From NCBI GenBank assembly GCA_003996215.1, contig QJPP01001616.1, forward strand, positions 372,001 through 436,000: DNA of 64,000 nt, read 5' to 3'. Shown in pieces: positions 33,781-45,313 of the stretch. Position 1 is the stretch's first letter. Each line of letters opens with the position of its first letter. Under the pieces are notes generated by a model that saw nothing but the letters and a program-made list of their open reading frames with translations, searched no databases and had not been told where the DNA came from. This stretch comes from Jaltomata sinuosa (Eukaryota; Streptophyta; Magnoliopsida; Solanales; Solanaceae). The position numbers were made by a program, and so were the translations under genes.

Positions 33781-36363
33781 CTTTGGAACTAGATGAAGAT
33801 ATTCATGATAAGGTTTATAGCTTTTTATACGCCTCAGGTTCTGAGTCAGATTATGATTCTGATTCTAGTTCACAAAAAGAAGTTGATGTGGCTGAACCAT
33901 CTGGAAATAACCAGACGGCCACGGCTGAAGTTTGTAAATGCCAAAGCGATATTTGCCATTGCGAAAATGATGAGTTTTATAAACTTCAATCACAGTTTGA
34001 AGACATGAATTTACTTACTATTACTTCTGAAAATGTGATAGAATTGTTAAAAGAAGTTACTGATAATAATCTTCGTGAAAAAATCATTCAACTAGCTGCT
34101 AATAACAAAGCTAGTTCCTCAAAATCTTTTGCATCCAAAAATGATTTTGAACTAGATTATTCTGCTCCTTATTCTTTGTCTGAAGTTTATAACAGACTAG
34201 CAAGACAACCTGTTGTTATACGAGATACTTCTTTTGATGATCTAAAAGGAGAAGTTGAAAATTTGAAAAGAGAAATAAAGGCTCTTAAGCAGAATCAGAT
34301 TATATGTGATCATCGTCTTTCTCAAATTGAAAAAGCTGATAGCAAAGGTAAAGGTATTATCGAAGATAATACTTTGACCAGACCTATTACTACTGATAAT
34401 AGGCAAAACATGTTTTTAGGAATGATGCAAATTGTTACTGCCCATAAGTGGTTTGTTAAATGCACCATTTTAATTGATAATACTTTTTCTATAACAGAGA
34501 TAGCTATGATTGATAGCGGGGCCGATGTAAGTTGTATTCAAGAAGGCCTTGTACCAACCAAATATTTTGAAAAAATAACTCATATGATCAGATCTGCTTC
34601 AGGCCATGCTCTTTATATAAAATACAAATTACCTAATACTCGTATTTGTCAAAATAAAGTGTGTATTCCTCACTTCTTTTTCTTAGTGAAAAATCAGTTA
34701 TACCCCCCTATTATACTTGGAACCCCTTTCATAAATGCTATCTATCCTTTCACAAGCATAACGGCTGAGAGCTTTTCAGCTACTTACAAAGGGAAAAACA
34801 TCAGTTATACTTTTGTCACAGATCCTGTTTCTCGTGATATTAACGCCTTGATTGATATGAAACAAAGGCATATTGATTCCTTGCAATTCGAATTATTCAG
34901 TTTAAATATATTCGATACTTTAAAATCTGCCAAAATACAACAAAAAATAAAGTTGATTTCTGAGCAGATGGCCATTGATGTTTGTGCCGATCATCCTAGT
35001 GCTTTTTGGAATAGAAAAAAGCATATTGTGACTCTTCCATATGAAGAAGGCTTCTCTGAGGATAATATTCCTACTAAATCTCGTCCCTGCCAGATGAACG
35101 CCGAATTGGTTGAATTCTGCAAAAAAGAAATAGACATATTATTACAAAAGGGTTTGATAAAACCTTCCAAATCCCCTTGGTCTTGCACTGCCTTTTATGT
35201 TAATAATGCAGCAGAAAAAGAACGTGGTGTACCCAGGTTAGTAATAAATTACAAACCTTTAAACAAGTATCTTAAATGGATTCGATACCCTATTCCTAAT
35301 AAAAGGGATTTACTTTCAAGATTATATGATGCTAACATCTTTTCAAAATTTGATTTAAAATCAGGTTATTGGCAGATTCAAATCTTCAAAGAGCATTCTT
35401 ATAGAACAGCTTTCAACTTCCCATTTGGACAATATGAGTGGAACGTTATGCCATTCGGTTTGAAAAATGCTCCTTCAGAATTTCAGAAAATTATGAATGA
35501 TATTTTCAACCCCTATTTAGACTTTATTATAGTCTATATTGATGATATTTTAATTTATTCTAAGACGTTAGAAACTCATATTAAACACCTAGACGTGTTT
35601 AAAAAAAATTTAATTCAAAATGGGTTGGTAATTTCTAAACCAAAAATGAGTCTTTTCCAAACTGAAGTCCGGTTTCTTGGACATTTAATTTGTCAAGGAA
35701 AAGTAACCCCTATTCAAAGATCTATTGAATTAGCTTCGAAATTTCCTGATGTTATCACAGATAGAACTCAGCTTCAGAGGTTCTTGGGAAGTTTGAATTA
35801 TATCTCTCCTTTCTACAAAAAATCTTTCTAGAGATTTAGCTCCATTATATGATAGGCTTAAAAAGGATCAAAAAAGGCCTTGGACCACTAGTCTCACCGA
35901 CTTGGTCAAAAACATCAAAGTCAGGGTTAAAACCTTGCCCTGTCTGACTCTGGCTAATCCTAGCTGGCAAAAGATTATAGAAACCGATGCTTCCAACATC
36001 GGCTATGGAGGAATTTTGAAGCAGATCAATCCGAATGACAAGAATGAATATTTGATACGTTTTCATTCAGGAAAATGGAGCGATGCTCAGAAAAAATATG
36101 CTACGGTGGCGCATGAAATGTTAACCATTGTTAAATGTGTGTTAAAGTTCCAAGATGATTTATACAATCAAAAGTTTTTGATAAAAACAGATGCTCAATC
36201 AGTAAAGTATATATTTGATAAAGATTTCAAACATGATGCATCCAAGCTAATGTTCGCTAGATGGCAAGCTCAATTAGCTCCATTTGATTTCGATATTCAG
36301 TATAAAAAGGGAAGCGATAATTTTCTCCCAGATTTTTTATCTCGAGAATATCTTTCGCAATGA
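33781..36363 (+). pseudogene. EPRV protease-RT-RNase H polyprotein, 5'-truncated and frameshifted
   Basis: The frame opens at the inversion junction without its own ATG. In order: an acidic/Ser-rich N-terminal part with a Cys/His-rich CKCQSDICHC; a coiled-coil-like LKGEVENLKREIKALK; an aspartic protease with IDSGADVSC; an RT with LVINYKPLN, FDLKSGYWQI and YIDDILIY; and, after a frame break, an RNase H with ETDASNIGYGGIL and FLPDFLSREYL. The break is a one-base length change in an A-run near 35820, which brings a stop at 35829-35831. The RNase H part resumes in another frame and ends at TGA 36361-36363. The replication enzyme is therefore not made intact. Confidence 0.88.
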
Positions 36364-36563
36364 GCTTCTTAGTTTCATACTTTACTGAAGAAATTCTTTT
36401 AACCATTTTAAAGGTTGTTCCTCTAAACAGAGATTTGCAGGAACTTGTTATATGGAAAATTATAGACAGCACAATAACAGACACTTCATTATATGAAAAT
36501 ATTATCGTTTTAGAAGAAGAAAGATACTTCTACAATGATTTGAATATGTGTGAATATAACTAA
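36360..36563 (+). CDS. Small EPRV ORF overlapping the RNase H stop (ATGA)
   Basis: 67 codons begin at an ATG that shares bases with the TGA ending the polyprotein frame, an arrangement used for re-initiation on polycistronic caulimovirid RNAs. The product is hydrophobic at its start and acidic later. I recognise no domain. It is uninterrupted but short, so its coding status depends mainly on position. Confidence 0.4.
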   Translation: MSFLVSYFTEEILLTILKVVPLNRDLQELVIWKIIDSTITDTSLYENIIVLEEERYFYNDLNMCEYN

Positions 36564-36580
36564 CATATTTTCTGCACAGG

Positions 36581-38036
36581 ATGGACCCTCCTTGGGTAAC
36601 CAAGGTTAGAGGCCGAGGGAACAGAGGAAGAGGAAGGGGAAGATCGTCCCCATCATCAGGATCATCATATGGATCCGCACCATGTTCCCCGATTATACAA
36701 AATTATGGATTGAGTTTGATAAACTCAAAAACTTCTCAGGCTGCAAGTTCAAGTTCAGCTTCAATAAATCTGGAAGATATTCCAACAACTGATCCATTAT
36801 ATGATCGGCTACAAGAATATTTATCTCAAAGGCAAAGACCTACTTTTGCATCTATAGCCAAAGAAGAGGCTGATGATACCTCAACTTATGAAAATATTCC
36901 AAAGAGGGAAATGATATTTCTCCTAGAAAACTCTGATATTCAGAGGAAGGAAGAACCTTGAAAAATATTCCAAAGGTATTTAATCAATGGGTTATATTTC
37001 CCGGGTGAGTCATACAAAACCCGAGCTTATTACGAGACAATCCTCGTAAGTACAGGAAGTGCTGAATTTCAGCATTTCAGCGGATATAACGCAGATGAGA
37101 ACGTTTATAACTTCTCAAAAATGATAATTAAGCAGATCATATCTGTTGAAGATTGGGGTATATCCACAATGAAAGAAAGGCAGCTAAGCCTGAAAGGCGT
37201 ACCCATGAATTTCACTTACTGGGACTACGTCCATGCCTTTGATAAAGCTCTCATTTATAATAACGAGAAGCGCAAACACACTTGGTTCTTGAAGATTTGT
37301 GCGAAGATATTCGCAGAACCAATTCCTAATTGGTTTCTAAATTGGTGGTCATACCACGGTCCAACCACAAAAATTTTGCCAGACCCGTTTTTTAAGTTAT
37401 ACAAAGAATGGACGAAAGTATCACCCAAACTTAATGAGATATATCTCATGGATCATATTTGTTATATGGAAAAAATTGATCAGATATATTTCTTTATTGA
37501 ATTTTCATATTTGTTATATGTAAAAAATTGATCAGATATATTTCTTTATTGAATTTTCCATCCCATGGATCCATAAATGGACCCCGAAAGTGAACTATAC
37601 GGAAGAACAAATTCCTTGTTTATATCAGAATTTTTATAATAACTTTTGGGATAAGCTAATGAAGCACGATCCCACAACAAAAACCTTATATGGACAAGAG
37701 TTAATAGATCTGATTAAAGCTAAGATCCAAGAATACAGTCTTGCCCCTCAAAAGGATGTTTTTGTACAAGACAACTCAGTTCGGAACATGGCCAGAAGAA
37801 TCTCCGTTCAAGATGGAGACAAAGAGGAAATGATCAAGAAATATCTTGATGAAATCAGAAAAAATCTTCTCCTCAACATAACACAATATGAAAAATCTGA
37901 CACTTCAATGAGAAGTGAAGCCAGTGATGATATAGCAGATATGCAGGAAGCTCAACTGAGCGAATCCACTCCAGAAGATATGCTGGAAAAAGCAGAAGAT
38001 TTCCTACGAAGGCTAAAAGGAAAAGATAAGATATAA
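36581..38036 (+). pseudogene. EPRV ORF in the transactivator (TAV) position, interrupted
   Basis: Three collinear pieces form one former reading frame of about 480 residues. The first (36581-36961) starts with an RG-rich segment (RGRGNRGRGRGR) and ends at an in-frame TGA. The second (to 37531, same frame) contains KHTWFLKICAKIF and PIPNWFLNWWSYHG. The third (37590-38036, next frame) ends in a charged helical tail. The shift between pieces two and three is caused by a 52-bp tandem duplication (37454-37557). By position, after RNase H and before the intergenic region, this is where caulimovirids encode the translational transactivator; sequence-level homology to it is not established here. Confidence 0.65.
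37454..37557. repeat. 52-bp tandem duplication in the EPRV ORF
   Basis: Two adjacent 52-bp copies (37454-37505 and 37506-37557) differ at one base. 52 is not a multiple of three, so the duplication shifts the reading frame. Confidence 0.9.
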
Positions 38037-38810
38037 TGATTGATTATAGGAAAAGATACATGATATGTTCAAACTACAATAGATAAACTGTGTAAGGGAT
38101 GGATGGGTCCCATTAGGTACTGTAGAAAGATTCTGTATGTTTTATATTTTCCTATAAATAAGGGAGTCCTTCGTTTGTAGTAGAAGCAGGTTTTAAGAAC
38201 CATTTTCCTAGTTTTTCTCTCACTACTCCCCCTCTCTCTATAATATTGTAAAAGTTTGCCGGATACCAACCGAAGTAAATAGAAGAAAGTGCTTCAAGGT
38301 AATTAATTTGTCTTTGTTATTTTATTTTTATATTCTCAAGCAACGCCGTGACTATGTCCGGCTAAACTTAGTTGTATCTATGTCAACTAACTAACTTCGC
38401 TTTTATATTTACCATGAAAGATCTAGACTTTATCTAGATATAAACAAATTTAGGTATGGTTTCTTGACTTGGTTCCGAGATGGTGGCACAGTCAGATCTG
38501 ATACTATTGTTATTAACTTTGTCTTAGTGACTCCGTCTAGCCAGCCGTGGTCTCAAGCCCGTTAAAAGAAGAAAAAGGGCGTCTCTACTCGGTTAGAACT
38601 GCTAGACACATGGGTTTAATAACAATATGTACTGGATCTCGACAGGCCCCTTGCTTGGGTAAAAGCTTTAACAGCTTCCGTACAGTCATCAAATCATAGA
38701 TAAATTTGCATATATCTTGATCCTTATGAACAAAATTTAAGGATACTTGACTTGTTAGATCCTTGACTATGGCGGACTACCGCCCGGTCTCCGATCCTGC
38801 AACTTGGTAT
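38037..38810 (+). promoter_or_regulatory. EPRV intergenic region with promoter
   Basis: The segment lies downstream of the last viral ORF. TATAAATA at 38153-38160, in a CCTATAAATAAGG context, is the likely promoter of the terminally redundant viral RNA. The following 600 bp would be the RNA leader and polyadenylation region leading to the primer-binding site. The sequence ends with TGGTAT at 38805-38810, the first six bases of the primer-binding site, where it is cut by the inversion junction. Confidence 0.65.
38741..38810. repeat. 70-bp inverted repeat, left arm
   Basis: Inverted match to 39638-39707 with one mismatch. Both arms are the pre-PBS end of the viral genome, here in opposite orientations around the movement-protein fragment. 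Confidence 0.92.
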
Positions 38811-39566
38811 CTAGTCGGAGTTTGTAACTGTATCAGTTACTTGATTCGGGGGTATAACCGAATTTAGAGTCCATGTGGTGGGAAAATCAATTTCTTCCCA
38901 CCTAATAGGTCTCCTAGTGGTGACCTTGGACCTTGCAAAATTGGTTTCTACCAAAATAGTTTGCTCAGATGTATCATATAACTTACATCTTGGATTTAAA
39001 GTTGATAATAACTTGAAATAGATTCTGTAAGATAAACATATCAGTTCTGAACCAGGCACGTAATTATAACCATGCGTTTTAACATTTAAAGTCAAAGCAT
39101 CTATGATATTCACATCAGAAAGAGATAACTGCAGATTGGGTTGAGTATTAAAATATACTGGGCCATAGGCCACTGTAGATTCAATCGAACCCATTAAAGA
39201 TTGACGAAAATTTAAATTCCTAGCATCTCTGAGAGCAGCTAGAAAAGTTTCAGGCAACCCTTTAACGATTAAAGGTTTAAAGGCAATTTGAACCATACCA
39301 ATATGCAGATAATTATACCGATGTTTATATAAATCAATATCATATTTGTTTAACAAATGAATAGTCTGTTCAGACGAATTTAAAGCAAGAGATTGCTCAG
39401 TAGTTTTTATCAATTGTTTAGAAGATAGTTTATCAAACCAACCATAATCATAAATGGTTTTAATATCAACCTTTGGAATAGTCCATTTATTAAGTAAATC
39501 AAGATTTTGAGGTATATCTACCTCTTCTAAACGAGTACTTTTAGTACTTATTTCTCCGAGATCCAT
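38811..39566 (-). pseudogene. EPRV movement protein (30K superfamily), 3'-truncated
   Basis: 251 codons run from ATG 39566-39564, about 65 nt after the primer-binding site, to a TAG formed at the inversion junction (38813-38811). The core has the pattern of caulimovirid cell-to-cell movement proteins, including YNYLHIGMVQIAFKPL, a GPVYFNTQPN block, LTLNVKTHGYNYVPG and a YRIYFKLL strand. No internal stop is seen. The natural C-terminus is missing because the sequence is cut at 38811. In a virus this protein forms or lines plasmodesmal tubules; here it has no visible functional context. Confidence 0.8.
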
Positions 39567-39631
39567 CAAGACAGAATTGTATCTATGTCTATAACTTCAC
39601 CTCAATTTCATATACCATGAAAGTTGCCTAG

Positions 39632-39643
39632 GCTCTGATACCA
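39632..39643 (-). other. EPRV primer-binding site (tRNA-Met)
   Basis: TGGTATCAGAGC on the minus strand marks the start of the viral genome map. Minus-strand DNA synthesis is primed here in Caulimoviridae. The same site is cut after its sixth base at 38810 in the plus-strand fragment. Confidence 0.85.
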
Positions 39644-39707
39644 AGTTGCAGGATCGGAGACCAGGCGGTAGTCCGCCATAGTCAAGGATCTAACAAGTCA
39701 AGTATCC
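39638..39707. repeat. 70-bp inverted repeat, right arm
   Basis: Partner of 38741-38810. Its outer end (39707) is the right border of recognisable viral sequence. Confidence 0.92.
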
Positions 39708-41365
39708 GATCATACTTTCTTATCAATTTAATTTTAGCATACTAAAAATTTTTGACGTTATTTTTTAAAAAAAATTGTACTTACTAATAGAACGTACATG
39801 CAACCTTTTCTTCTTCTTCTTCTCTCTCTTTCTCTTAAGTCTGTAAGTTCAACTTTTTTTCCTATAGTGTTCGTTATCAATAAAATATATGGTAAAAAAT
39901 ATACGTTAAAATTAAGGATTCCTAAAACCTAATATATATGTTTATTACTAATACCTTGGGGAGGTATTTTTTTGGTTATATTTAGGGCCATGTGTTGATT
40001 CTTATCTATTTTTGATATTAATATTAAAAGAATAGTTTTGTTTTTTCCTTGGAAATTAATTAATCATTTAGAAGGAAAAAAAAGATATTAAAGAAGTATT
40101 TCTATTGAAAAATCGCATGTAAATAGAATTGGAAAATCACACGTTAATTTTTCTCCTTTTTTTTTTAAGTTAAAGGTCAATAAAATTGGAAAACAACCTG
40201 TAATATGATAAATAATTTATGAAAGAAAAATAAAAAAAATTCATCTTTAGGTAACTCTTTTTTGGAGGAAAATATTTTAGAATTCTATAAATTAAAAATT
40301 ATTTCTTTTTTATAACAATACAATAATATTCACAATGTAGTTCTCAAACTAAATGTTATTTAGGGGAAGATTATTTTTACAATAATTTTATTTTTTATAT
40401 TTTTTTCTTGCATCGGGTTTCTGAATGATTTGCATGGTAAGGTAATATTTCTCCTAACTAGAAAGAAATTTCTGAAAACATTTTGTAGTAATTGGGATTT
40501 TGTTTTTTTCTATTTTTTATTTATTTAATTAAAATTATTGTTCAATAGAATGTTGGATAGGTTCATGTACTTTCGACTGCAGAATCTTATTTTTGCAAGG
40601 AAGAAAATAAAGTAATTCGTTTTCAACGATATTATCTTGTTCAAAAGATAGAGCATGTAATTTACTTTGTATTTATCATATTAAATATTAACTATAATAA
40701 ATAAAGAATAATAAAAAGACTTAAATAAATGAGATCATACAATGAATATAATATTGAGGTTAAAATTTGTTATTTGTTTAATTTGTTTTATCATTTTGTT
40801 ATGATCAAATACTTTTTTTCTATTAATGTTATTTTATTTTTATTTTAAAATTACATATCATATCCTGCAGATTAAAGTTGATGGCCTCCGATCAAATCAT
40901 GAATATATTTACGTGTTTGGATTCATAAGGTTCGTCGAGTTTGAATCTTTATCTTTTTTCGTTTTGATCTTTTGTTCTTTGTTAGTATGATCTAAGAGTT
41001 TATTTTTATTCTATGAGAAATTCTTATATATTTTTGTATAGAAATTTTGTGTACAAAATATTTGATATAAGACTATCGGATATTTTATGCATATGCAGTA
41101 GGAGACTAATAAAAATTGAAGAAAACTATAAAATATGATTAAAATGCATGTATTTATTTGTTCATGAAATTATGCATTATTTTTCTATTTTTCCCGATGA
41201 AGAACTACCCAATGAAGATTGTGATGAAATAGTAAAACATTAAATATATTTTAAATGAACTATCATATATATATTTTTGTTATATTTATTATAACAAATA
41301 AAAAATCTCAATATTCTTTTATATATTAAGTTATTTTACTACAAATAAGCATGACTTATGGATGA
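39708..41365. other. AT-rich DNA between EPRV and retroelement block
   Basis: No gene or bounded element recognised. Long A/T runs and TA-rich stretches, no coding frame. Confidence 0.45.
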
Positions 41366-42104
41366 CAGGGCAGGCTTACTGCCTCGCTGACCTCCGCGCT
41401 ATAGCGGTGGTAACAGTACAGAAAATTGATCTCCAGCTAAATGCACTCATCCCCCTTCCCGGTTACCACAGCCCCAACCTGTAAGTTCCGCCATGGTCTT
41501 AAACCACCCTCAAGACCATTCCTGGCACCGAACACATTACAATCATGCATAACACAACATAACGCACATCCTAATTTACAAGGAATTCACAACAATTAAT
41601 TGTTTTCCGGCAATAATTTCCCGCCATTACATACTAATGACTCCCTTGTTCACATGGTTCCCAACCAATTTTCTGACTCTCCTGAAATAGAAGCTTCCCT
41701 ACAGTCACAGTTCTCAATCCCTTACCATCTTAACCAGTGATAAGCCCTTTTTAACATGTTGTACCCCTCTTCAACTCAAGACATTTAACAGACTACCACA
41801 GTCTGCACACATAATTTTTCACTCGATGACTCTCCGTAGACTCCACATGCACATAATTACAATCCACACACAATTCAATTAAGTCACACAAAGTTGTACA
41901 CACAACAATTCAATTTGAAGTCACAACCAAATCAATCACAATCAATTTAATTCACAAGTTTCACCTTCGCTTTTACCATGGATGACCATTAACCGGTTGT
42001 CCATTCTCGCCGCAGCCTCTCTAACAGATACCAATTGGAACCTTCCCGGTTCCAATTCCTCTTGCTTGTCCTATCGTAACTGAAGTACGGTGACCTCCCT
42101 TACC

Positions 42105-42163
42105 TTACTGAGATACCAATTGGAATCGAGAGATACCAATTGGAATCGAGAGATACCAATTGG
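42105..42163. repeat. 21-bp tandem unit GAGATACCAATTGGAATC
   Basis: Three units in copy A (the third with a C). Only two remain in copy B near 48157-48195. The array thus differs in length between the two long repeats. Confidence 0.75.
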
Positions 42164-42327
42164 ACTCAACCCATACAAGAAAGTACGAACCGCATGAAAG
42201 AATGAAATAAGGGTGACAATTCCTAGAATGCCTCATAGTTCCCCAAAGATTAGATGTGGACGTCAACACACCAATTTGTAGGACTCTATTCGATATTTTG
42301 CTCTTATACTGGGAGACCGTAACCTAG

Positions 42328-42339
42328 GCTCTGATACCA
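42328..42339 (-). other. Primer-binding site of gypsy element, copy A
   Basis: TGGTATCAGAGC (minus strand), two bases from the LTR edge at 42342. Confidence 0.75.
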
Positions 42340-43668
42340 TCTGTCACGATCCAACCTACTGGGCCGTGCGGGCGCCTACTCTAACCACCTAGATAGACGA
42401 ACCCTTACCACCTATCTCACAGGTAACTTACAGATATTAAAGTAACCCTTCAAAATAATCCATTTTATAACTGAGGAAATCCCTTTTTACAAAACATGTT
42501 CAGAAGGTAGACTAATAAAAATTTGCGAAAAACCTTTACAACACTTTTAAAACACCCTCCCTAGGATCTAGTCTAAACAGGTACAAGAGCTACTATAAGA
42601 TGACACAAGAGGGAAAAGACACAACTTCCGCCATGAAAATCGAAGACATAAGCTGCCGGAGATCCTTATCGCCGTGAACCTATGAAACATAACCAACCTG
42701 CAACCAGACTATACCAAAAAGGTATAGCAAGAGTAGAGTCAGTACAACCACACGTACTGGTAAGCATCATCGGTCGACCCGAATCCACTTCTACCATCAT
42801 ATGAGAAAACAGGGAAATGCATGACTGAAATTAATATAACTTGGTTCCCATCCTCCAACGTTCTTCCGCTGCCGACTCCCTCATTCTCAAGACTTCTGAG
42901 TCACACTAACCTTAGACTTCCCAAGTCACCCAATCCTGAACTTCCAAGTCTCAATATTCTAGACTTCCCAAGTCAACTATTCTAACTGTCCTTCAGACTT
43001 AGCCCGGCTAATTGCCCAACTCAAGCACTTATACTCGTAACATTACTCACCAGGGTCTAACCCTCCACGGATCTCTAGTAAACCTTCAAATGTGTTCGCA
43101 AAAACTAGAACCACAACCCCAGACTCTCAGTCTTCCTTCTAGTCTACCCACCACGTGGAATTCACCTATCAACCCTTGCTACATTTAATGACAATACTAG
43201 TGTTACATCTAATTCCCTTTACAGCACACAACTCGGACCCTCCATGGATCCCCTTAACCACCCTCAGCGTTAACAAGCTACCCGGTTTATACCGAGACCG
43301 ACCCTTAGTCATTAATCACAATTAATCCCCGACCATCTAGGCATACTCAATGACGATGACCTGCAAGCACATATACACGAATAACCTCCCCTTTCTATTA
43401 TCCAGACCCACCCCGGGATCCTTTCTAAGCAACACCTAAGTGTCAATGATCAACCCGGCCTAACCCAAGACCAACACAACAGTTATATAAAAATTCCTGG
43501 CCCTTCAAGGACCACCCATTGACATCGCAATTCCCCAACAGCCCGGTTCACTCAAGGAACCAATAACAATTAATCACATTTCAATAAGCAACCCGGTCCA
43601 CTCACGGAATCAATAGCAGTCAATGCAACACAACAATAACAATGCAATGATGCAATAAAAGTAAACTC

Positions 43669-43780
43669 GTACCAGGCGTGGTACCCGAGCTAACCGTTAG
43701 TATTTTATGTACCAGACGTGGTACCCATGCCAACCATTTGTTATACCCGTACCAGGTGTGGTACCCGAGCCAACCGAATG
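43669..43780. repeat. 40-bp tandem unit with GTACCAGGCGTGGTAC, copy A
   Basis: Three units start at 43669, 43709 and 43749. Each contains the palindrome-like GTACCAnnYGTGGTACC followed by CGAGCYAACC. The same array is in copy B at 49794, 49834 and 49874. Confidence 0.85.
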
Positions 43781-43977
43781 TCAATAATCGACAGTCAAAT
43801 GCATGAACAAACAACTTGTAAACCAACAAGCAAATACCGTTCAAATCACAGATTGTAAAGCAGAAACCTTAGACATTCTACACAACTTCCCTAAGCAATG
43901 TAATTCATACAATCACTTAGATATGAGTACAAAAATATACAATATTCACAGAAATCATAAGCCATCACCTACCCCAT

Positions 43978-45313
43978 TTTTTGGGTACAACACGAACCAT
44001 CAAATCCCATTCAAAGACTGTCCCTGGTTCACCCTTTTTTATTCTAGAACGTGTAACGAGCGATTTCCCTTTTAAATAATCATATAAGCAGCTACACAAT
44101 TTCCCTTTTTCCTAACCTTAGCAAGACCGCCGCTAAGTCTCAGGCCATAAAAATTCCTAAAACCCCACCTAGGAGTTTCCTATTCCCGTTTCCCATAACT
44201 CCCATGCACTTCCCTGGTTCCCCGAACCTTTCTGACATACTAGTCCCTTAATCTATCAAGTTATCACACTAATATGTATAATTTAAACACATAACACAAT
44301 CACAAAACCAGCCATTTACTCCATACATCCTAGAATCAATACAATCAATCCCGAATCTGCCAGACTCCATGCCCGAAGGCCTAAAATATGGATTCTCCGT
44401 TCCCACTATACAACAAGTACGGAAAGTAAACAAGTCTAACTACTCATGAAAACCTAGCCTACCTGGACGCCAAGCAGCTGCAATGGTGCATTTCTGGCTC
44501 CGTGAATGCGTTCCCAACTGAACAATGGTCCTGGAATCCGTTGTTCAGCGTCCCTTCAGCCATGTCCCCTCCTCCTCAAGACTCCCCATCCTTGGAGCAG
44601 CATGAGAGGGTTTTTGGAGGAACCCTCGTATGTTTTCACCCGAGGAGAAGAGACTTTTTAATAAAATCCTGTCACAGGCTACTGCCTCCCGTAGCTCCGC
44701 TATAGCGGTCTGTCCCTCCGCTACAGCGATTCCGCTATAGCGGAGTGACGTCAGCTCGGATTATTTCTGAAAATTAGAATTTTTCCATGATGTCACCCTA
44801 CTTACCCCGAATGAATTTTTAACCATTTTCCCCAATTTACGAAATCAGAAAAAATTAACATAACGACGGTTCGGTCGTTATAATAGATACCAATTTACCC
44901 CTCGTTCATCCCTGAATGATCCCGAATAAGACCAGATGAGAGAAACTAACCCGGGACTCTTACCTCCCCAAGGAAAGATTTATCCTTGCCTCGTCCTGAC
45001 GAAGAACTTACGAGTTTCACAAGGATAATTACACGTGTTCCCTTTCCGAGCATCCAATAAATTTAGGGTCTCGTATCATGTTGGGATGGACTAATTTGGA
45101 AAGACCCAGGAGAACTTTTCCCTTATCGATAACTGACTGAACAGTCCATTGTGATGGATATTACACCGCTATAGCGGACAGCCGACCGCTATAGCGGTTG
45201 GCAACAGAATGAAATTAGGGAGAGACGGATTTCTCCCCTCATTCTCCCCACATTCCTTTCAAAAATTCTACTCTCTCTCCCGATCATCCCTCTCCCAACG
45301 TCGGAATTTCCAG
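43978..45313 (+). promoter_or_regulatory. Probable rest of LTR / promoter and leader of antisense ORF
   Basis: No coding frame is supported. The right part has several CCGCTATAGCGG palindromes (44697-45200) and, just before 45313, a pyrimidine-rich leader (CTCTCTCCCGATC…) ending in CCAG|GTAATA, a good splice donor. This looks like the 5' untranslated exon of the plus-strand accessory ORF. No clear TATA box. Confidence 0.45.

Larger units (their letters stand above)
32946..39707. mobile_element. Rearranged endogenous pararetrovirus (Caulimoviridae)
   Basis: The block contains caulimovirid-type movement protein, aspartic protease, reverse transcriptase and RNase H coding regions, a TAV-position ORF, a TATA-containing intergenic region and a tRNA-Met primer-binding site. 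It has no LTRs and no integrase. It is a mosaic of at least three fragments in both orientations: minus (32946-33780), plus (33781-38810) and minus (38811-39707). The layout resembles the solendovirus-like EPRVs of Solanaceae; the genus assignment is inference. All long frames are truncated or interrupted. Confidence 0.88.
41366..43977 (-). repeat. Long direct repeat, copy A (gypsy LTR plus adjoining internal DNA)
   Basis: About 2.6 kb match 47346-50105 in the same orientation with high identity. Inside, GGCTCTGATACCA (42327-42339) is an inverted tRNA-Met primer-binding site, followed two bases later by TGTCACGATCC (42342), the LTR edge. In minus-strand orientation the LTR lies to the right of 42342 and internal sequence to the left. 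The 'GGTCGTGACA…GGTATCAGAGCC' arrangement resembles Tekay/Del-type gypsy elements (inference). Copy A lacks about 98 bp that copy B has near 49213. The true LTR right end is not resolved. Confidence 0.7.

Noticed and set aside
33783..35831. Long viral frame taken as an intact gene
   Set aside because: It starts at the inversion junction with TTG, not ATG, and ends at a frameshift before RNase H.
32930..39745. TTTAGCATAYTAA on both sides of the viral block as a target duplication
   Set aside because: The right copy (about 39735) lies about 25 bp beyond recognisable viral sequence and is AT-rich. Pararetroviruses do not make regular duplications, so chance is likely.
44502..44705. 67-codon frame at 44502
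   Set aside because: No family resemblance; it lies in LTR/leader-like DNA with palindromes.
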